A program made the translations under genes and the position numbers. Under the pieces are notes generated by a model that saw only the letters and a program-made list of their open reading frames with translations, was not told where the DNA came from and ran no database searches. A DNA stretch of 64,000 nucleotides from Parasponia andersonii (taxonomy: Eukaryota > Streptophyta > Magnoliopsida > Rosales > Cannabaceae). The stretch is taken from positions 625,856 to 689,855 of the forward strand of contig JXTB01000172.1 of NCBI GenBank assembly GCA_002914805.1, in the 5' to 3' direction. Within the stretch, counting starts at the first letter, position 1. Each line of letters starts with the position of its first letter. Shown here one piece after another: positions 48,366-60,539 of the stretch.

Positions 48366-49415
48366 CATACATTTTGAGAGAAAGTGTGTTAATTACCACA
48401 AATATATATTCTTTGTGTACGATTTTAATGGTATTTGGAATTATTATGATTTTTTTATATGGAAATTATTATGATTTTGAAGTATGATAAAATTAAAAAG
48501 GAAAAAAAAAAAACCATTCAAACTTTATTTTCTAGAAAATGGTCAAAGATTACTAGAAAAAGTTTGATGTCATTTTCAACTTTTTTTTTTGTAAGCAATA
48601 TATTTTTCAACTTAAAAATATTGAATTTTCACTTTCAAAAGTGTTATATGTATACCATACGGATTAATACTTGTTCAACTCTCATTTCTTCATTTTTAAT
48701 TTACTCTAGCTACAAGAGGATATCAGAAAATTATAATTTAAATTTAAAGAAAGTCTTCAATACATTATATTACTTAGGAACTTATATTTTTTTCGCATTT
48801 GAATAATTAAATCAAAAACATTAGTTTTACACTTTTTTATTTACTCATAAATCCTTATAAAGAGCTTCCGTATGAAATTTTCGCCTCTTTTCTTATTTAT
48901 TAAAAAAAAAAAAGAACCACACACCCATTCTCTCTTTTTTTTTCGCGATAGAATTTATTCTCTTTTTTTTCCCTTCTTAAATACAGTAATTAAATACAAA
49001 TTTTGTTTAGGTAAAATACATATTTGTATTATTACCAGTGAAAGTGATCTACTGTGCGTTTTGGGAAAGAAGTTAAGGCATTTGCCGACCAAGATTGCAA
49101 GAAGGAACCTTTATAAGTTGGAGAAAAGAAAAAACCTCCTATTCCAAAACAAGAATCGAAAAATAACAACAACCCAAATCTTGAAATCTTCTGTTTCGGT
49201 CTCACAACACAAAAATTTTCTCCAGTTTGTGTAAATGTGTGTTCTTCATTCTTAGCGGATAACAATTTTTCCAAGACTTGTTCAGAGAGAGAGGTAACGT
49301 TTTTCAGAGTTCTGGGAACTGGGTTTTTGCCTTATAACCAGATACTTCTCTCCACAAATTTTCTCGGTTTTATGCCCGAGGGGCTTAGGGTGAGTGAAAC
49401 AGAGGGTTTCGAAGC
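48366..49415. other. AT-rich spacer and 5' leader region of the carrier gene
   Basis: 48366-49000 is AT-rich and shows no gene. From about 49060 the sequence becomes less AT-rich and leads without a coding frame to the ATG at 49416; it is probably the proximal promoter and 5' UTR. A donor-like GAG/GTAACG at about 49294 could mark a 5' UTR intron, but this is unproven. Confidence 0.4.
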
Positions 49416-52400
49416 ATGAAGGAGAAAGATGAGCCAAACACAGTAAGGGATTTGGCTAAATCAGTGGGAACCTCATCGGGTCCGTGCGATTGGTTGGCGA
49501 GCTTTCACCGTGATCTAATGGCGGGGGCGCTGATGGGTGGGGTGGTGCACACGATTGTGGCCCCGATTGAGAGAGCGAAGCTTTTGTTACAGACCCAAGA
49601 GAGCAACCTCGCCATTGTTGGGGCTGGCCGTAGAAGATTCAAAGGAATGTTTGATTGCATCGTCCGTACGGTCAGGGAAGAAGGCATTCTTTCCTTGTGG
49701 AGAGGCAATGGAAGCAGTGTTATTCGCTATTATCCTTCTGTTGCGCTTAATTTCTCCCTCAAGGTATATTTCAAATTCTTCTTTTTTCCCCCCTCTTTTT
49801 TGTTTGATTTTACGTTTTTGGCAAAGATTAATTCTTTTGATTAAGAATCAACTCAAATATACATATATTATATCTATACATGGTTTTTTAGTTGCTTTTA
49901 AAATGGGTTTGGAGTGCAAATGCATAACTTGTGGCATATCAGATTGAACTCGGGAGTCTTGCTAGGAGATTGTGCAATAGTTATTCTACGTGGCAATCTA
50001 CTATTTTAGCCGTGGAACGTATGAGTTGAGTGAAAAAAAGTCCATGTTCAACACTTTTTATTTATGTATTTTTGGTATTTTCTTTGTCTTCTATGTTTCT
50101 TTTTTCCTTTTCTTTTTTCCTAACGACCAATACAATATATAAATAGGCTGCAGTGTATACACATTGGCTACTTAGGGAACCTTTAGTTAAAAGCTAACGC
50201 CTACGATCGTCGTTTGTCATTCGGAGTCTCTAAAGATGCCAAGGACAGAAAATAGTGTGGAAAGAGCAGGGAAAGGGAGTAAATTTCTAGTGCTATTTAC
50301 TGATTCTTTGCTGCTAAGGTTTCCAGTGGTCTTGGTGGTTAGGGCAGATTGAAAACTCTTCAGTGGCAGTGTATCTGGGTGGATCCAGGGAGAGGTTAAC
50401 TCCTGAACCCTAGAACCAGAGTTATTGGGGGTATAGTGATTGGTTTACTTTGATAGGTAGCAAGTGAGGTAGTTGTGGCTGAGACCTTTTTTTGAGCTAA
50501 CTTACATATATGGATTGTTGATATCTCTCGTCAAGTTATCTCATTTGTTTTATTTCTTTTTCTTGAATCAGAAATTGTTAGTTATCTTACTTTTTTCATT
50601 TTATTCTTTGAGCAAGTCTCGCTCAGTTTACACCTCTGGACTACAACCCTGTCCTTTTTCTTCTGCCTGTCTATAAGTCTGGGTTTCTCTAAATTACTTT
50701 AAGCTAATTAATCTTTTTTATTTGGTTTCTTTTTGAAGAGAAAATGAAAATTAACCTTTTTCTTGGAAGAGTAATCTTTAGTAACTTTCCTTTGACCATT
50801 GTTTCTCGGTTAGTTTAAAGTTGTCTAGCGCATTATTTTTAATGTAAGTTTGTATGATAATTTTTACATCATTTCCTACATGTATACTAAACAAGACATT
50901 TTGTACCATCATGTCTTGATATTGATAGTGATTGCTATTTTGAAATGCCTTCTTAGGCAAATCTTTTGTCTGTAAGAAACCTCAAGCAGGCTCATCTTTT
51001 CAGTTCTTAACTGAACTCATATTAAAGAGGGATAATATCGTTCCCGTGTATCTGGTTGATTGCCTATTCACATTATTTGGATCCTAAAGATATTCAAGAG
51101 AATAGGTCCTCATTCATAAGGATAGTAAATTCACCTGTGGTGTGTTTTCTATTCCAGTTTTAGCTGATATTTGTTGGAGCAGACATTTATTTTCTTATAT
51201 TATATTCAACTGCTATGAGGCATTCAGAAGATCAATGAAAATGGATAATATTTTCGATTGGATGATTAAGTTCTTGTTCTGTGTGACCTGAAGTAGATAA
51301 ATTTATTAGCCAATGCAAGTCTCAATTCCTCTGTGCATCCAGAACAAAATCAAGTCTAGGGGTCTTTTAGCTGGGAATTTTTGCCAGGGATTCTTGAGAA
51401 GTCTAGGTTTTTTTTTTTTTTTGGGTGATAGAGTATGATGCTTGTGGGGTTAAAGGAGCAGTCATAAGTAGGAATTTTTTAAAGAAAGTGAGCTGAATTC
51501 TTCATTACTTCGATCTAGAGGCAAGGAGGGACTTATTTTAATTCCAATAAGTGGATTGCAACCTCCAATCTTGGTGAGACTTACTTTTTGGCTTGAAACA
51601 GCGTGTCCCATAGTATTTGAAGGATCAACAATAATCATGTCCGTACAAGTTGACACAGCATTGAAGTAAGCATCATTATATTAGTGAAGGTGGCTTTTGG
51701 TTGCAAGATGCAGTGGGAAAAAGTTAGTTGATGCTTGTTATATAATGAGGTGATGCCATTTATCTGAGCTTTTGATATAAAATATTAATGTTTTGCTTTT
51801 ATGTGATGCTGGGTTCACTGGATATCGTGATGTTATGAGACAACAAAGTGTTCCTTCCTACTTTAGGCTTACATGATTGTTTGTCAAAGAATTGCAAGTC
51901 TTGGAAAATAGCCTCATCTTTGAAGATGCAAGTACTTGCATACTATTAGAGAAATCTTTATCCAAAGTTCTGACATATAAATGAGCAAACTTATTAAAGT
52001 ACAAATTTTTAGGACATTTATCTAATTACTGATTACTGAAAAACTATTTTTGGTTCATAACGGGGAGAAATTATCACCCACTCTTTTTTTTGTGGTGGGG
52101 TTAAAGTGTAGAGGGCAATATATTCCTTTTTCTTGTCGTAGTCAACAATCCTTAACGATTTGTTTTCTTCAAACAGGATCTTTATCGAAACATGTTAAGG
52201 AGCAGAAACTCACAAGAGGGTCATTTTGCTGGTGCATCTGCAAACTTCGTCGCTGGAGCTGCAGCCGGTTGCACCACACTGATCCTAATATACCCTCTTG
52301 ACATTGCCCACACCCGCCTTGCAGCCGACATTGGCAGGACTGACGTCCGCCAGTTCCGGGGAATCTGCCACTTCCTTGCCACTGTTCGCAGAAAAGATGG

Positions 52401-52806
52401 CATCCGGGGTATCTATAGTGGGCTTCCTGCATCCCTACACGGAATGGTCGTCCACCGGGGCCTCTACTTTGGGGGGTTTGACACAATGAAGGAGATAATG
52501 TCCAAAGATTCCAAACCCGAAGTGTCGTTGTTGAAGCGCTGGATAGCTGCTCAGGCAGTGACGACGACTGCCGGGCTGTTGTCGTACCCTTTGGACACAG
52601 TCCGGAGGCGGATGATGATGCAGTCCGGGTTGGAAACTCCCATGTACCGCAGCACTCTAGACTGCTGGAAGAAGATATACATGACAGAAGGAGTGGTGTC
52701 CTTTTACCGTGGCGCGGTTTCTAACATTTTTAGGAGTACAGGGGCAGCTGCCATCTTGGTTTTGTACGACGAGGTGAAGAAGTTCATGAACTGGGGAAGA
52801 TTGTAG
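49416..52806 (+). CDS. PM-ANT1: ADP/ATP carrier of the plant plasma-membrane type
   Basis: Mitochondrial-carrier-family nucleotide exchanger. Two exons: 49416-49763 and 52177-52806, joined at SLK/DLYRN through a 2413-bp GT/AG intron; 325 aa with a TAG stop. Three carrier repeats are seen: repeat 1 with PIERAK (50-55), repeat 2 with YPLDIAHTR (155-163) and repeat 3 with YPLDTVRRR (254-261). The ADP/ATP carrier signature RRRMMM is at 259-264. There is no long N-terminal mitochondrial leader, and the C-terminal sequence (YRSTLDCWKKIY, FRSTGAAAILVLYDEVK, NWG) closely recalls Arabidopsis At5g56450, described as a plasma-membrane ATP exporter. His161 stands where the carrier motif usually has Lys or Arg. 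Location at the plasma membrane is inferred from that likeness only. AATAAATT near 52868 may serve polyadenylation. Confidence 0.9.
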
Positions 52807-55800
52807 CAGAAACTTCTGTTTTTGGTTAGAGTTGCCCAGCACTACTACAATTGCTGCATAATTTAATTAATAAATTACATTTTACTTGGACTTTTCTCGA
52901 TTCTCGATTCATAATTATGATTAACTAGTAACAGATTGACATGTCATTGTAGCGACGGCACTTAATATCAGTATTATTCTTTTGGTTAAAGTTTTTTTTG
53001 GTTGACTTTTGGTTGTTAGAGAAAAGTGAACAAGTATGACTTAAGAGACAATTACAGCGTGTAAGGTGGAGGAAAAAAAAAAAGCAAAAAATAGAGAGAA
53101 AGAAATGATTTGGGGAGGTGCACTAATGACATTCATTTTGCCACGTTGCTTTTTGGAGGCTCTGGCAATTTTGGACCTTTGGATTTTTTTGGGACAAAGT
53201 AAATAAATCAATGAAAAAGTATAATGTCATTTTGGCAAACTATAATCATACGTTTTAGTTGGTTGTCCTTATTGACTTTATTTAAATATTTTTTATGGCT
53301 TTCTCAGGTGGGAATGTGGCTTTATACGGGACCATCTCAAATCACAATTAAAGCAGTTTCATTTAAGGGACAATAACAAGTATTGATGAAACTCTAATAT
53401 CCTTTCGTAAATTCTAAAAATATCTTTTTTTATTAACAAATTAATACAAGTTTTATTTTTATCATTTATTAAATCAAAATTAACAAATAAAATATCAAAA
53501 TTACCTTCTTTCTAAACTTGTAATAAAACAAATATTACTTAAAGAATAACAAATAATACTCAATAAAGAAAAAAAAGTGGTAGATGAAAGAAAAAAAATG
53601 ACTAAGAATAAGAACATTTGATGAAAAAAAATCTCATATAATTTTTTTTAAAGAAATTTTTTTCGTTCTTTTTAGCTATTTAATTGTATTTAGGTAATTA
53701 TATCTTGGTCATTTAAAAAAAATTATTTGTTATAAGTTTAGAAAAATGATAATTTTGACATTATGTTTGTTAATTTTGACCTAATAAGTTATAGGATAAA
53801 ATTTGTATTTATTTATCAATTAGAGAGAATCTTTTTGTAATTTACAAAAATTTAAAAGATATATCGAGCATTTCATCAAAATCCAATAGATGTTTTTATT
53901 AGTATTCCTTTATACTTAAACCAAGTAGCCTTGATTATTTTTAGTTTTCAGTTTCATAACATGACTTTTCTTGTTGATATGGTTTTTATTAGCCTAAATG
54001 TTTCACCTAGGCCTTTTTTTTTTCAGATGTAAAAACAAAATAAAAAATAATATAGTACTCTAGAACGTGCGTAGTCAACAGTCATACTTTAAGAAGCACC
54101 TATCAAGAATTTACTTTGTTGCTTAAGATTGAGGGAGATTCTACATTAGAATATTAACATTCTATTAACAATGAATTTTTTTTATAACGTCAAATTTTCC
54201 TCAAATTTTGTTTAATGTAATGTTAGAAATAATATAATAATCCAGGTAAATAGTCTACATATGGATGGTAAGCATAAGAGTATTTGGGAAGAAGAAATAA
54301 AGAGATAAAATGTGGTTTAAAAAGTCCAAAGATGTGGCCTGAGGAGGGCCTATGTCGGGATGTTTCTCCAATCAAACGAGTTAGGGGTGACGGTTCCACA
54401 GTATAGAGATAATGTGCGAACCCCCATCAGTCACTAGTCACCACTTGAGCAAAAGCTAAAAATTTAAAATATTAAAATTAAAAATTATAGAAAGGTTAAC
54501 TTGACATGAAGTATTTAAAGAGGCTTATGGAACTTTAGACTGAATTTTAACTTTTTAAGACTTAAGTGCATCTAAAGCCCTACCATTAAGGAACTCTAAG
54601 TGGGGGCACTTGGGTTGTCCAATTCTATTTTTTTTCCCTCCCTTCAAAAAATTAAATTCGACTTTTTCTTTTTCACTATATAATTTTTTAAACACTTTGT
54701 ACATTGTGTATGTTCTAAATTATTGAATGTGCCTTTAGTTTTGTTTTTCTTTTTTTTTTTCCCAAAGAATCACAAGTAGATTCTTCTTACGTTAGGCTGT
54801 AAAGATTCTATGGGGGAGGGTCCACTTCGGTGTAAAATCAAGCCCATTGCATGGGTGCCACGTATGATTCTCGATTAAAGGGAAGAAAAACTTAAAAAAT
54901 GTGGAGAAACGCACTATTGGATTGTTGTTTGTGATTGTTAATGTTGTTGTTGTCATCAGTCATCACTTAAGCTGTCTTTTCCATACCTAAAGGACATTTT
55001 TTTTTTATTTTAGAAAAAAATATTTAAAAGAAAAAAGAAAAGAGAAAAGGGTGGATGTGAAATGTGGGGTCTGGCCTCTTAAATCCTCCATATCGCCGGC
55101 TTAAATGCCTTCTTCCTCTCCATTCCTTAATTGGGAAAAGATCTCGAGATCTTTGAAGAATTCTCTATTCTTTACCACGCATTGACATATATACCTTCCA
55201 TATATATATATAGATTTTTTAAATTATAACGGAATATTGTAACATCATGCAGTGCTATAATCTATACGTTTTGGGCACATCTCAACCGTACATTCCTAGT
55301 TTTCTATTAAGATTTTATTCAATTTTCTTTTTTTTTTTTTGTAATTATCATCGATTTCTTGACTAAGAGTAAGTTCAGAGGAAGGTAATTACATGGTTAA
55401 TAGGGTAATTATGGTAAATAGGGCTGTCGGATGGTTGAAGGTGCAACCATATAGAACCATGACGCAAGAAAAATTGTCTGATGGCATAGTGACAAAATTG
55501 GGGGGTTTTGTCGTCACATTCAAATTTTTAGTTTTATAAAGTATAAGAACCCATCTGTCACTTTTTAATCAAACAAGTCCCACTCTTACGCTTAAGAGGG
55601 TCAATTCAAAATAAACAAACAAATAAATGAGACCTCGAACTGCAATTTCAATAACAACGTGATGAAGTACTTTTTTGGACAAACAAAATAAATAGAAACT
55701 TGATAAAAAAAAAATTTGACTGCAATTCCAAGAATAACGTGAACTCGTTACCAAATACAGTGGGATATTTACTTTTTTTTTTAATATACGTATATAATAA

Positions 55801-56690
55801 ATAATCGTAATATTATAATTATTTGGGTTTGTTAGCAAGCTTTTAGACTGAGAGTTCAAAAAAAAAAAAAAAAAGAGCCCTGTTTGGTTTGAAGATATTT
55901 GCAATAATTGGAGGAACATTGTCAGAATATCTATTAGTGCCAATTCTTTCATAGCTTGTCATCGTCACTAAAAGTGCTTCCAAAGATTATTAATTAAAAG
56001 AAGAAGCTTCTCACTGAGCCCAGCCCATCACAGCCCACAACACCGTATCATATATATATATATATGTGTATTCACGTATATATATTAGCTATAGCTAAGC
56101 TAGCTTATAACCTACTTCGCAAAAAAAGAATCATCCAATTTCTCAATAATTGCAAGTGGGGCCCCTCTATATGAATATATATATACTGATTGTTCATTTG
56201 TTCTAACCAAATTTAACAATGACGAAGTACATACACAGAAAATGAAATTATTTTACAAACTAATTAAAGCCATAAATAAGAGGGAAAAAAAAAAACTAGA
56301 ATTACTACAAGGGGTCAAGGGGAAAGTCCACACATTTGACAGCCCTGAATGCCCAATAAATATAAATATATTTATAGAAATCTTAGTACCAAACTGACCT
56401 TTCGAACTAGATCAAGCCGCGGAGGACCAATCCTAAGCACACACGTGTTTCACTTTCACCCTTACAGGTATTTTGACCATCAAATAGGGAAAACAATTGG
56501 AACACCATAAGGGGTTATTTCTTTTCTTTTTTTGTCCTAATTCTTTTTTTTTTTTGTTCTTTAATAAAACCCAAATTATAGAACAAAAATTACAGCTATA
56601 TAATTTATATATAATAAAATAGAAGAGGAAGAAAATTAAAAAAGAAAATAAAAAGGAAGAAAATAAAAAGTTGGTGGTACTAATTAATTA
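52807..56690. other. Long intergenic region, no gene seen
   Basis: AT-rich with poly-A/T runs. A moderately GC-richer piece at about 54330-54450 and another at about 55055-55160 (GGGGTCTGGCC, CATATCGCCGGCTTAAATGCC) stand out but carry no recognisable coding frame or RNA gene. The first 100 bp are the carrier's 3' UTR; the last part is the 3' flank of the glutaredoxin. Confidence 0.5.
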
Positions 56691-56694
56691 GGAA

Positions 56695-57180
56695 TCAGAG
56701 AGCGCCAACTTCGACGAGCCTGGGGATGAGGTGGCCGCTGAGGTGGAGCGCGACGAGTGATTCCAAACCCCCGACGCACGTGCCGCCGATAAAGACGGCG
56801 GGGGCGGCGGTGATAGCACTGTTATAGGTGGTGGCACTGGTCGAGGGGCAGTGGTCACTGGAGGTGCTATCGTGTGCCGAGGGGGGAGAGGGTAAGAAGG
56901 GGATCTCGTGGTCGTCCAATTCGATGACCGTCGGGTGGACCCCGATGGTGGCCAGGAGCTTCTTCATGACGTGGCACATGCAGCAGGAGCTGCGGCTGAA
57001 GATAATCACCGGGTGCTCCGATATCAGCCGTTGGATTCGGGCCTCGGCCGACTCCTCATCGTCGATCGATAGGGAGGAGGATGTGACGGCGCCTCCACCG
57101 CCGCCGCCGCTGGTCGCGGTGGTAACGGGGCCCAGGTCGAGGTGGATAACGTCGTTTGAGCACCGCCGAAGGCCTTGCAT
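56695..57180 (-). CDS. CC-type (ROXY-class) glutaredoxin
   Basis: Intronless, 161 aa. The plant-specific class III active site CCMC is at residues 66-69 within IIFSRSSCCMCHVMKKLL, the cis-proline at 127 in APAVFIGG, and the glycine pair in CVGGLES at 137-138. These small nuclear/cytosolic redox proteins act with TGA bZIP factors in stress and flower development. The N-terminus has a Gly run (25-30), and a Ser/Thr-rich insert at about 97-124 makes it longer than most relatives (100-140 aa). The protein ends VEVGAL: the usual C-terminal ALWL, known to be needed for repression through TGA factors, is cut after AL. The codon where Trp is expected reads TGA (56695-56697 on the plus strand). Start: MQG is the usual family start, preceded by a CT-rich leader. 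GRXC9/ROXY19-like by its MQG start and CCMC; exact orthology not proven. Confidence 0.9.
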   Translation of the reverse strand: MQGLRRCSNDVIHLDLGPVTTATSGGGGGGAVTSSSLSIDDEESAEARIQRLISEHPVIIFSRSSCCMCHVMKKLLATIGVHPTVIELDDHEIPFLPSPPSAHDSTSSDHCPSTSATTYNSAITAAPAVFIGGTCVGGLESLVALHLSGHLIPRLVEVGAL

Positions 57181-57303
57181 CTTGATTGGTTGGGGGAGAG
57201 AGAGAGAGAGAGAGAGGTGGTGATGAGAGTGGGGGTGGTGGTGTTGATGTCAACGCGGGTGGGTTGTTTGGGGAAAGGTGGGAGGGAGTTTTTATTTATA
57301 AAA
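57181..57303 (-). promoter_or_regulatory. Core promoter and leader of the glutaredoxin gene
   Basis: On the minus strand TTTATAAATA (57292-57303) is a good TATA box, about 110 nt before the ATG. A pyrimidine-rich leader with a (CT)n run at about 57196-57218 follows. A GTTGACATCAAC palindrome with two W-box-like TTGAC/GTCAA cores lies at about 57242-57253, between the TATA box and the ATG. Confidence 0.55.
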
Positions 57304-58440
57304 GAAGAAAAAAAAATTAAAAAGAAATAAAAATGTGGTGGGGATTGGGAGAGGAAGTGTGATCAAGTGTGTGCTTGCTTACATCACAAACTACTGTGTT
57401 TACATACGTGCTTTGGAATCGTAGGTTTGGGATTTTTTTTTTCTTTTTTGGACTGTTGCTCTTCCTTCCTTCCATAACTATAACCACTCACGCGCCAATT
57501 TTTTACATTTTTGCTTTTTATGCTTTAGTTTATTTTATTTTAAGTGATATAAGAATTTCTTAAAATAACATGATAGATAATTACATTATAACATAGGTGA
57601 AGAAAATGCTAGAAGGTAAGTACGGTACTTATAACAACAAAATAATAGAAGTGTAGGAGACTCTGTCAATCTGTGGTGGTAAATCATAACTGTAATTAAT
57701 TAATGTTATTACAAAGTGAGAATGTACACGACTTTCATTGGATTTTGATAATTTTTGGTGTACTCAAATGATGTAGCTTTTGAAAAATGTGCACTCTTAC
57801 TTCGTGTTTTTTTATTGTAGAACTTAAAAGTTATTTAAATAAGATTACAAATCTACTAAATTCCTTTGATTTGCACCGTGATATGATTTTCTTTGATAAT
57901 TATTCAGCATGTAATTCATGAAATTTATTATTATAAAATTATGTCATCTAAACCGTATTGTCCAAACCTATTCATGAACTTTCAATGTCTTGATTTGATT
58001 TGATTTGATTGATGATAAAATATGATCTGACGGGTGATGAAATCATTGGCAATGCTGAATTTTTATGTTACCGTTTAGCATTTATAACATAAATTTGTGC
58101 TTTCCTAAAACAGATACATATAGTATTTTTCTTTTTAAAAAAAAAAAAAAATCATTTCCCATCCAAAAAAAAATGAGCAATTTGGATGTATAAAATTGAA
58201 ATCACACAGATTACTCTACAAAAAAAAATATTATTAATAATAGTGAATTGGATGAATAAAAGCGATTTCTTTTTCCCTATTAAACAAAATAAGATGAAAT
58301 AATTGGGGAAAACTATGCAAAAAGGAATGAATTATTGGAAGGTGAGGAAGACGAGGTTTGAACGCGCGTGAGGGTGAAGGCGATCATCATACGATCAGGT
58401 GGTTCGGAAATACTGGATATTTGCCGGTGGAGTAGCGTGG
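57304..58440. other. Glutaredoxin upstream region, AT-rich
   Basis: No second gene is seen. This is simple AT-rich DNA with short direct repeats (TTGATTTGATTTGATTTGAT near 57993) and poly-A tracts. It presumably belongs to the glutaredoxin promoter. Confidence 0.4.
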
Positions 58441-58469
58441 AGCGATCACATGGGGTGGTGAGGTAGCAA

Positions 58470-58840
58470 TAGATGACAGTGACGTCACATTGACTTCGAC
58501 GTGGAACGGTAAGATTGAACCGTGACGTAACGAAAAGCAAAAGCAAAAGCCCATAGCATAGCAGTAGAAGAAGAGAGGGGGGGGTCTTGGCTGACGTGGA
58601 CTTGCGGTGCTGTTGGGTCTGCCTCGGTCCCACTGCCCGCCATGACATAATCATCGGATCTGAATCACACTTTCCTCGTCATCATGACGTTCCCTGCCAG
58701 ACACGTGGCGCTGTCCTTTACTTTTCCTTCAGGCATGGAATGGAGGTGGAAGATATGAGTTAGGACTTGGCAACGCCCTGGGCCCCAGCTTGCCTTTTGG
58801 GTCTGCCTTCGGAAACCAATAGGAATCCACCACGTGGTTT
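58470..58840. promoter_or_regulatory. Cluster of bZIP (TGACG / G-box) sites
   Basis: In about 360 bp: TGACGTCA (58480-58487), GACGTGG (58498-58504), TGACGTAA (58523-58530), TGACGTGG (58592-58599), CGTCATCATGACG (58677-58689, two opposed TGACG cores), CACGTG (58702-58707) and CACGTG (58831-58836), plus a CCAAT at 58816. The region is far richer in G+C than its flanks. TGACG is the core bound by TGA factors and CACGTG the G-box. It lies 1.3-1.7 kb upstream of the glutaredoxin ATG. It could be a distal module of that gene or the promoter of something not recognised here. Confidence 0.5.
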
Positions 58841-58995
58841 GTCAGTATGCTGCGGTCGTAATTGTGGGGTGTGGGCCCCACCGAGCATGAATTTGGAGTT
58901 TTAAAGGTGCACCGTTGATGGTGGTAAATATGGTGTCTGCCATCCATATGTTGTGAGATAAGAGATTGCATCACCGCCACTGGGCGGGCCCACAC

Positions 58996-60130
58996 TCAAA
59001 TTCACAATTTTTTTTAAAATCAACTTTATTATTGTTATTTATATTTTTAATTCTATGAATAAAACAAGAGCCCCAATATAAATAATGTGGCATTAACGTC
59101 AAAACAAGGTTGGAAACCCACAATTCAATGGGGTTTTACTTGTACCCATATTATTGTCAATAAACTAATCCTATGGGAAATGAGCATTAAATTTTTCTCT
59201 GAATATGTTGTAATTTTTTAATTTGGCCGGGTTATGGGGTATTATTGAGAAATCTCATTGACATGAACAAAATGAGTCCCAATTCAATGAGATTGGGACC
59301 TTTGGAAAAGTTGATGGGTTGCATGGGATAATTAAATGATTGTATATTAATGTTGAGATGGTTACTTTTAAGTTGTTAGATAGTAAGACATTTTTCTTTC
59401 TTTTTTTTTTTCTTTAATATATATATATATATAATATATGCATATATTTTTAAAAATATCGACGTCGTTAAAGCTAAATATGTGAACTCCACAGTTTTAG
59501 CTTTGTCAAAGACATGAGGTGGAGCTTGGAAGACGTGATGCTAGAGTGAATTGCCAATGAATCTCCACTCTGGAATATCCCATTACTGACTATGTTATGC
59601 CACTTACATATTGTACCATTTACTGATTATCTTTCTTCCTTTTTTTTTTAACATGAATTTTACTATTTAATTTAATATTTTAATAATATAATAAATTATA
59701 ATATAATTTACTTGTCAAGAGAATAAAAAAATGTTATTAGCATTATTTTTACTATAATCATCTCAATTTAGCTTTTTTTTTTTCTTTACTTTTTTTGTCA
59801 ATGACAGTGACATGTAACTGACTACTTTTGCTGGCTAAGACTAACCTAAACCCAACAGTATATTTAGTTCTATAATTTTCATGTGCAGCCCTATATACAC
59901 ATATGAATGCGGATGCTTTTGATGTTGACTCGCAGGATTGGATGGTTCTAAATATGCTAAGCATAGGGATAAGCCCAAGGCCTCCAATCTGGCTATAACT
60001 TTCATGTTCTCTTTTCCCTTTTTTTCTTTTTTTTTTTTTAACTTGCTTTGACAAATTTGTGTGAACATGTGTAATCGATCATTAAGTTCATTTCATACAT
60101 GGTCATTTACGATCTACTATATATATATAT
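58996..60130. other. AT-rich intergenic DNA, no gene
   Basis: No coding frame or RNA gene is recognised. (TA)n tracts occur near 59420 and 60119-60139. Confidence 0.45.
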
Positions 60131-60134
60131 ATAT

Positions 60135-60496
60135 ATATGACTGTCAATTCAAGTGATATTTTTTTTACTTATGAATAAGTATTTTTTTTTAGTCGTTGGA
60201 TCGCTGTCTAACGATGATCCAATTTTTTTAGTCGTTGGATCACCGTCTAATGGTGATTCAATGGCTATAATGAAGTATTTTTTTACCTATGAGTAGGTAT
60301 TTTTTTTTAGTCGTTGGATTACCGTCTAATGGTGATCCAATGACCATAATGAAGTATATGAAAAGACGGACATCATTAATGCTCTTTCTCTCTCTTACTA
60401 TTTACAATAAAAATATGTGCATGCTAAATTTTCATTGGCTAAATTGATATCTATGCATAGGTAAAAAAAAAAAAAACTACCGAATTAGTGCCATAT
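60135..60496. mobile_element. TA-targeted MITE with three internal hairpins
   Basis: The ends ATATGACTGTCAATTCAAGTG and, in reverse, ATATGGCACTAATTCGG are both followed by poly-T and ACYTATGNATAG, and lie in TA repeats. The family is shared with 41441-41648. The interior holds three copies of a roughly 32-bp hairpin unit (TTGGATCACC, loop, GGTGATCCAA) at 60191-60222, 60230-60262 and 60309-60342. A further end-like sequence (CACAATTCAGTACCATATA) follows at about 60510-60530. Non-coding. Confidence 0.65.
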
Positions 60497-60539
60497 ATAT
60501 ATTAAAGGGAAAACACAATTCAGTACCATATATATATAT

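Noticed and set aside
48872-49234. 120-codon frame just upstream of the ADP/ATP carrier
   Set aside because: Composition is that of poly-T/poly-A leader DNA (FFFF, KKKK) with no domain; treated as promoter and UTR.
56828-57223. 131-codon plus-strand frame opposite the glutaredoxin
   Set aside because: Shadow of a GC-rich gene; the minus-strand frame has CCMC, cis-Pro and GG motifs, the plus frame has none.
58313-58654. 113-codon minus-strand frame with a leucine-rich stretch
   Set aside because: It overlaps the bZIP-site cluster, resembles no family and has no upstream promoter signs; more likely chance openness in GC-richer DNA.
58993-60068. Short lysine-rich minus-strand frames near 59758-60068
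   Set aside because: They translate poly-T runs; no family likeness.
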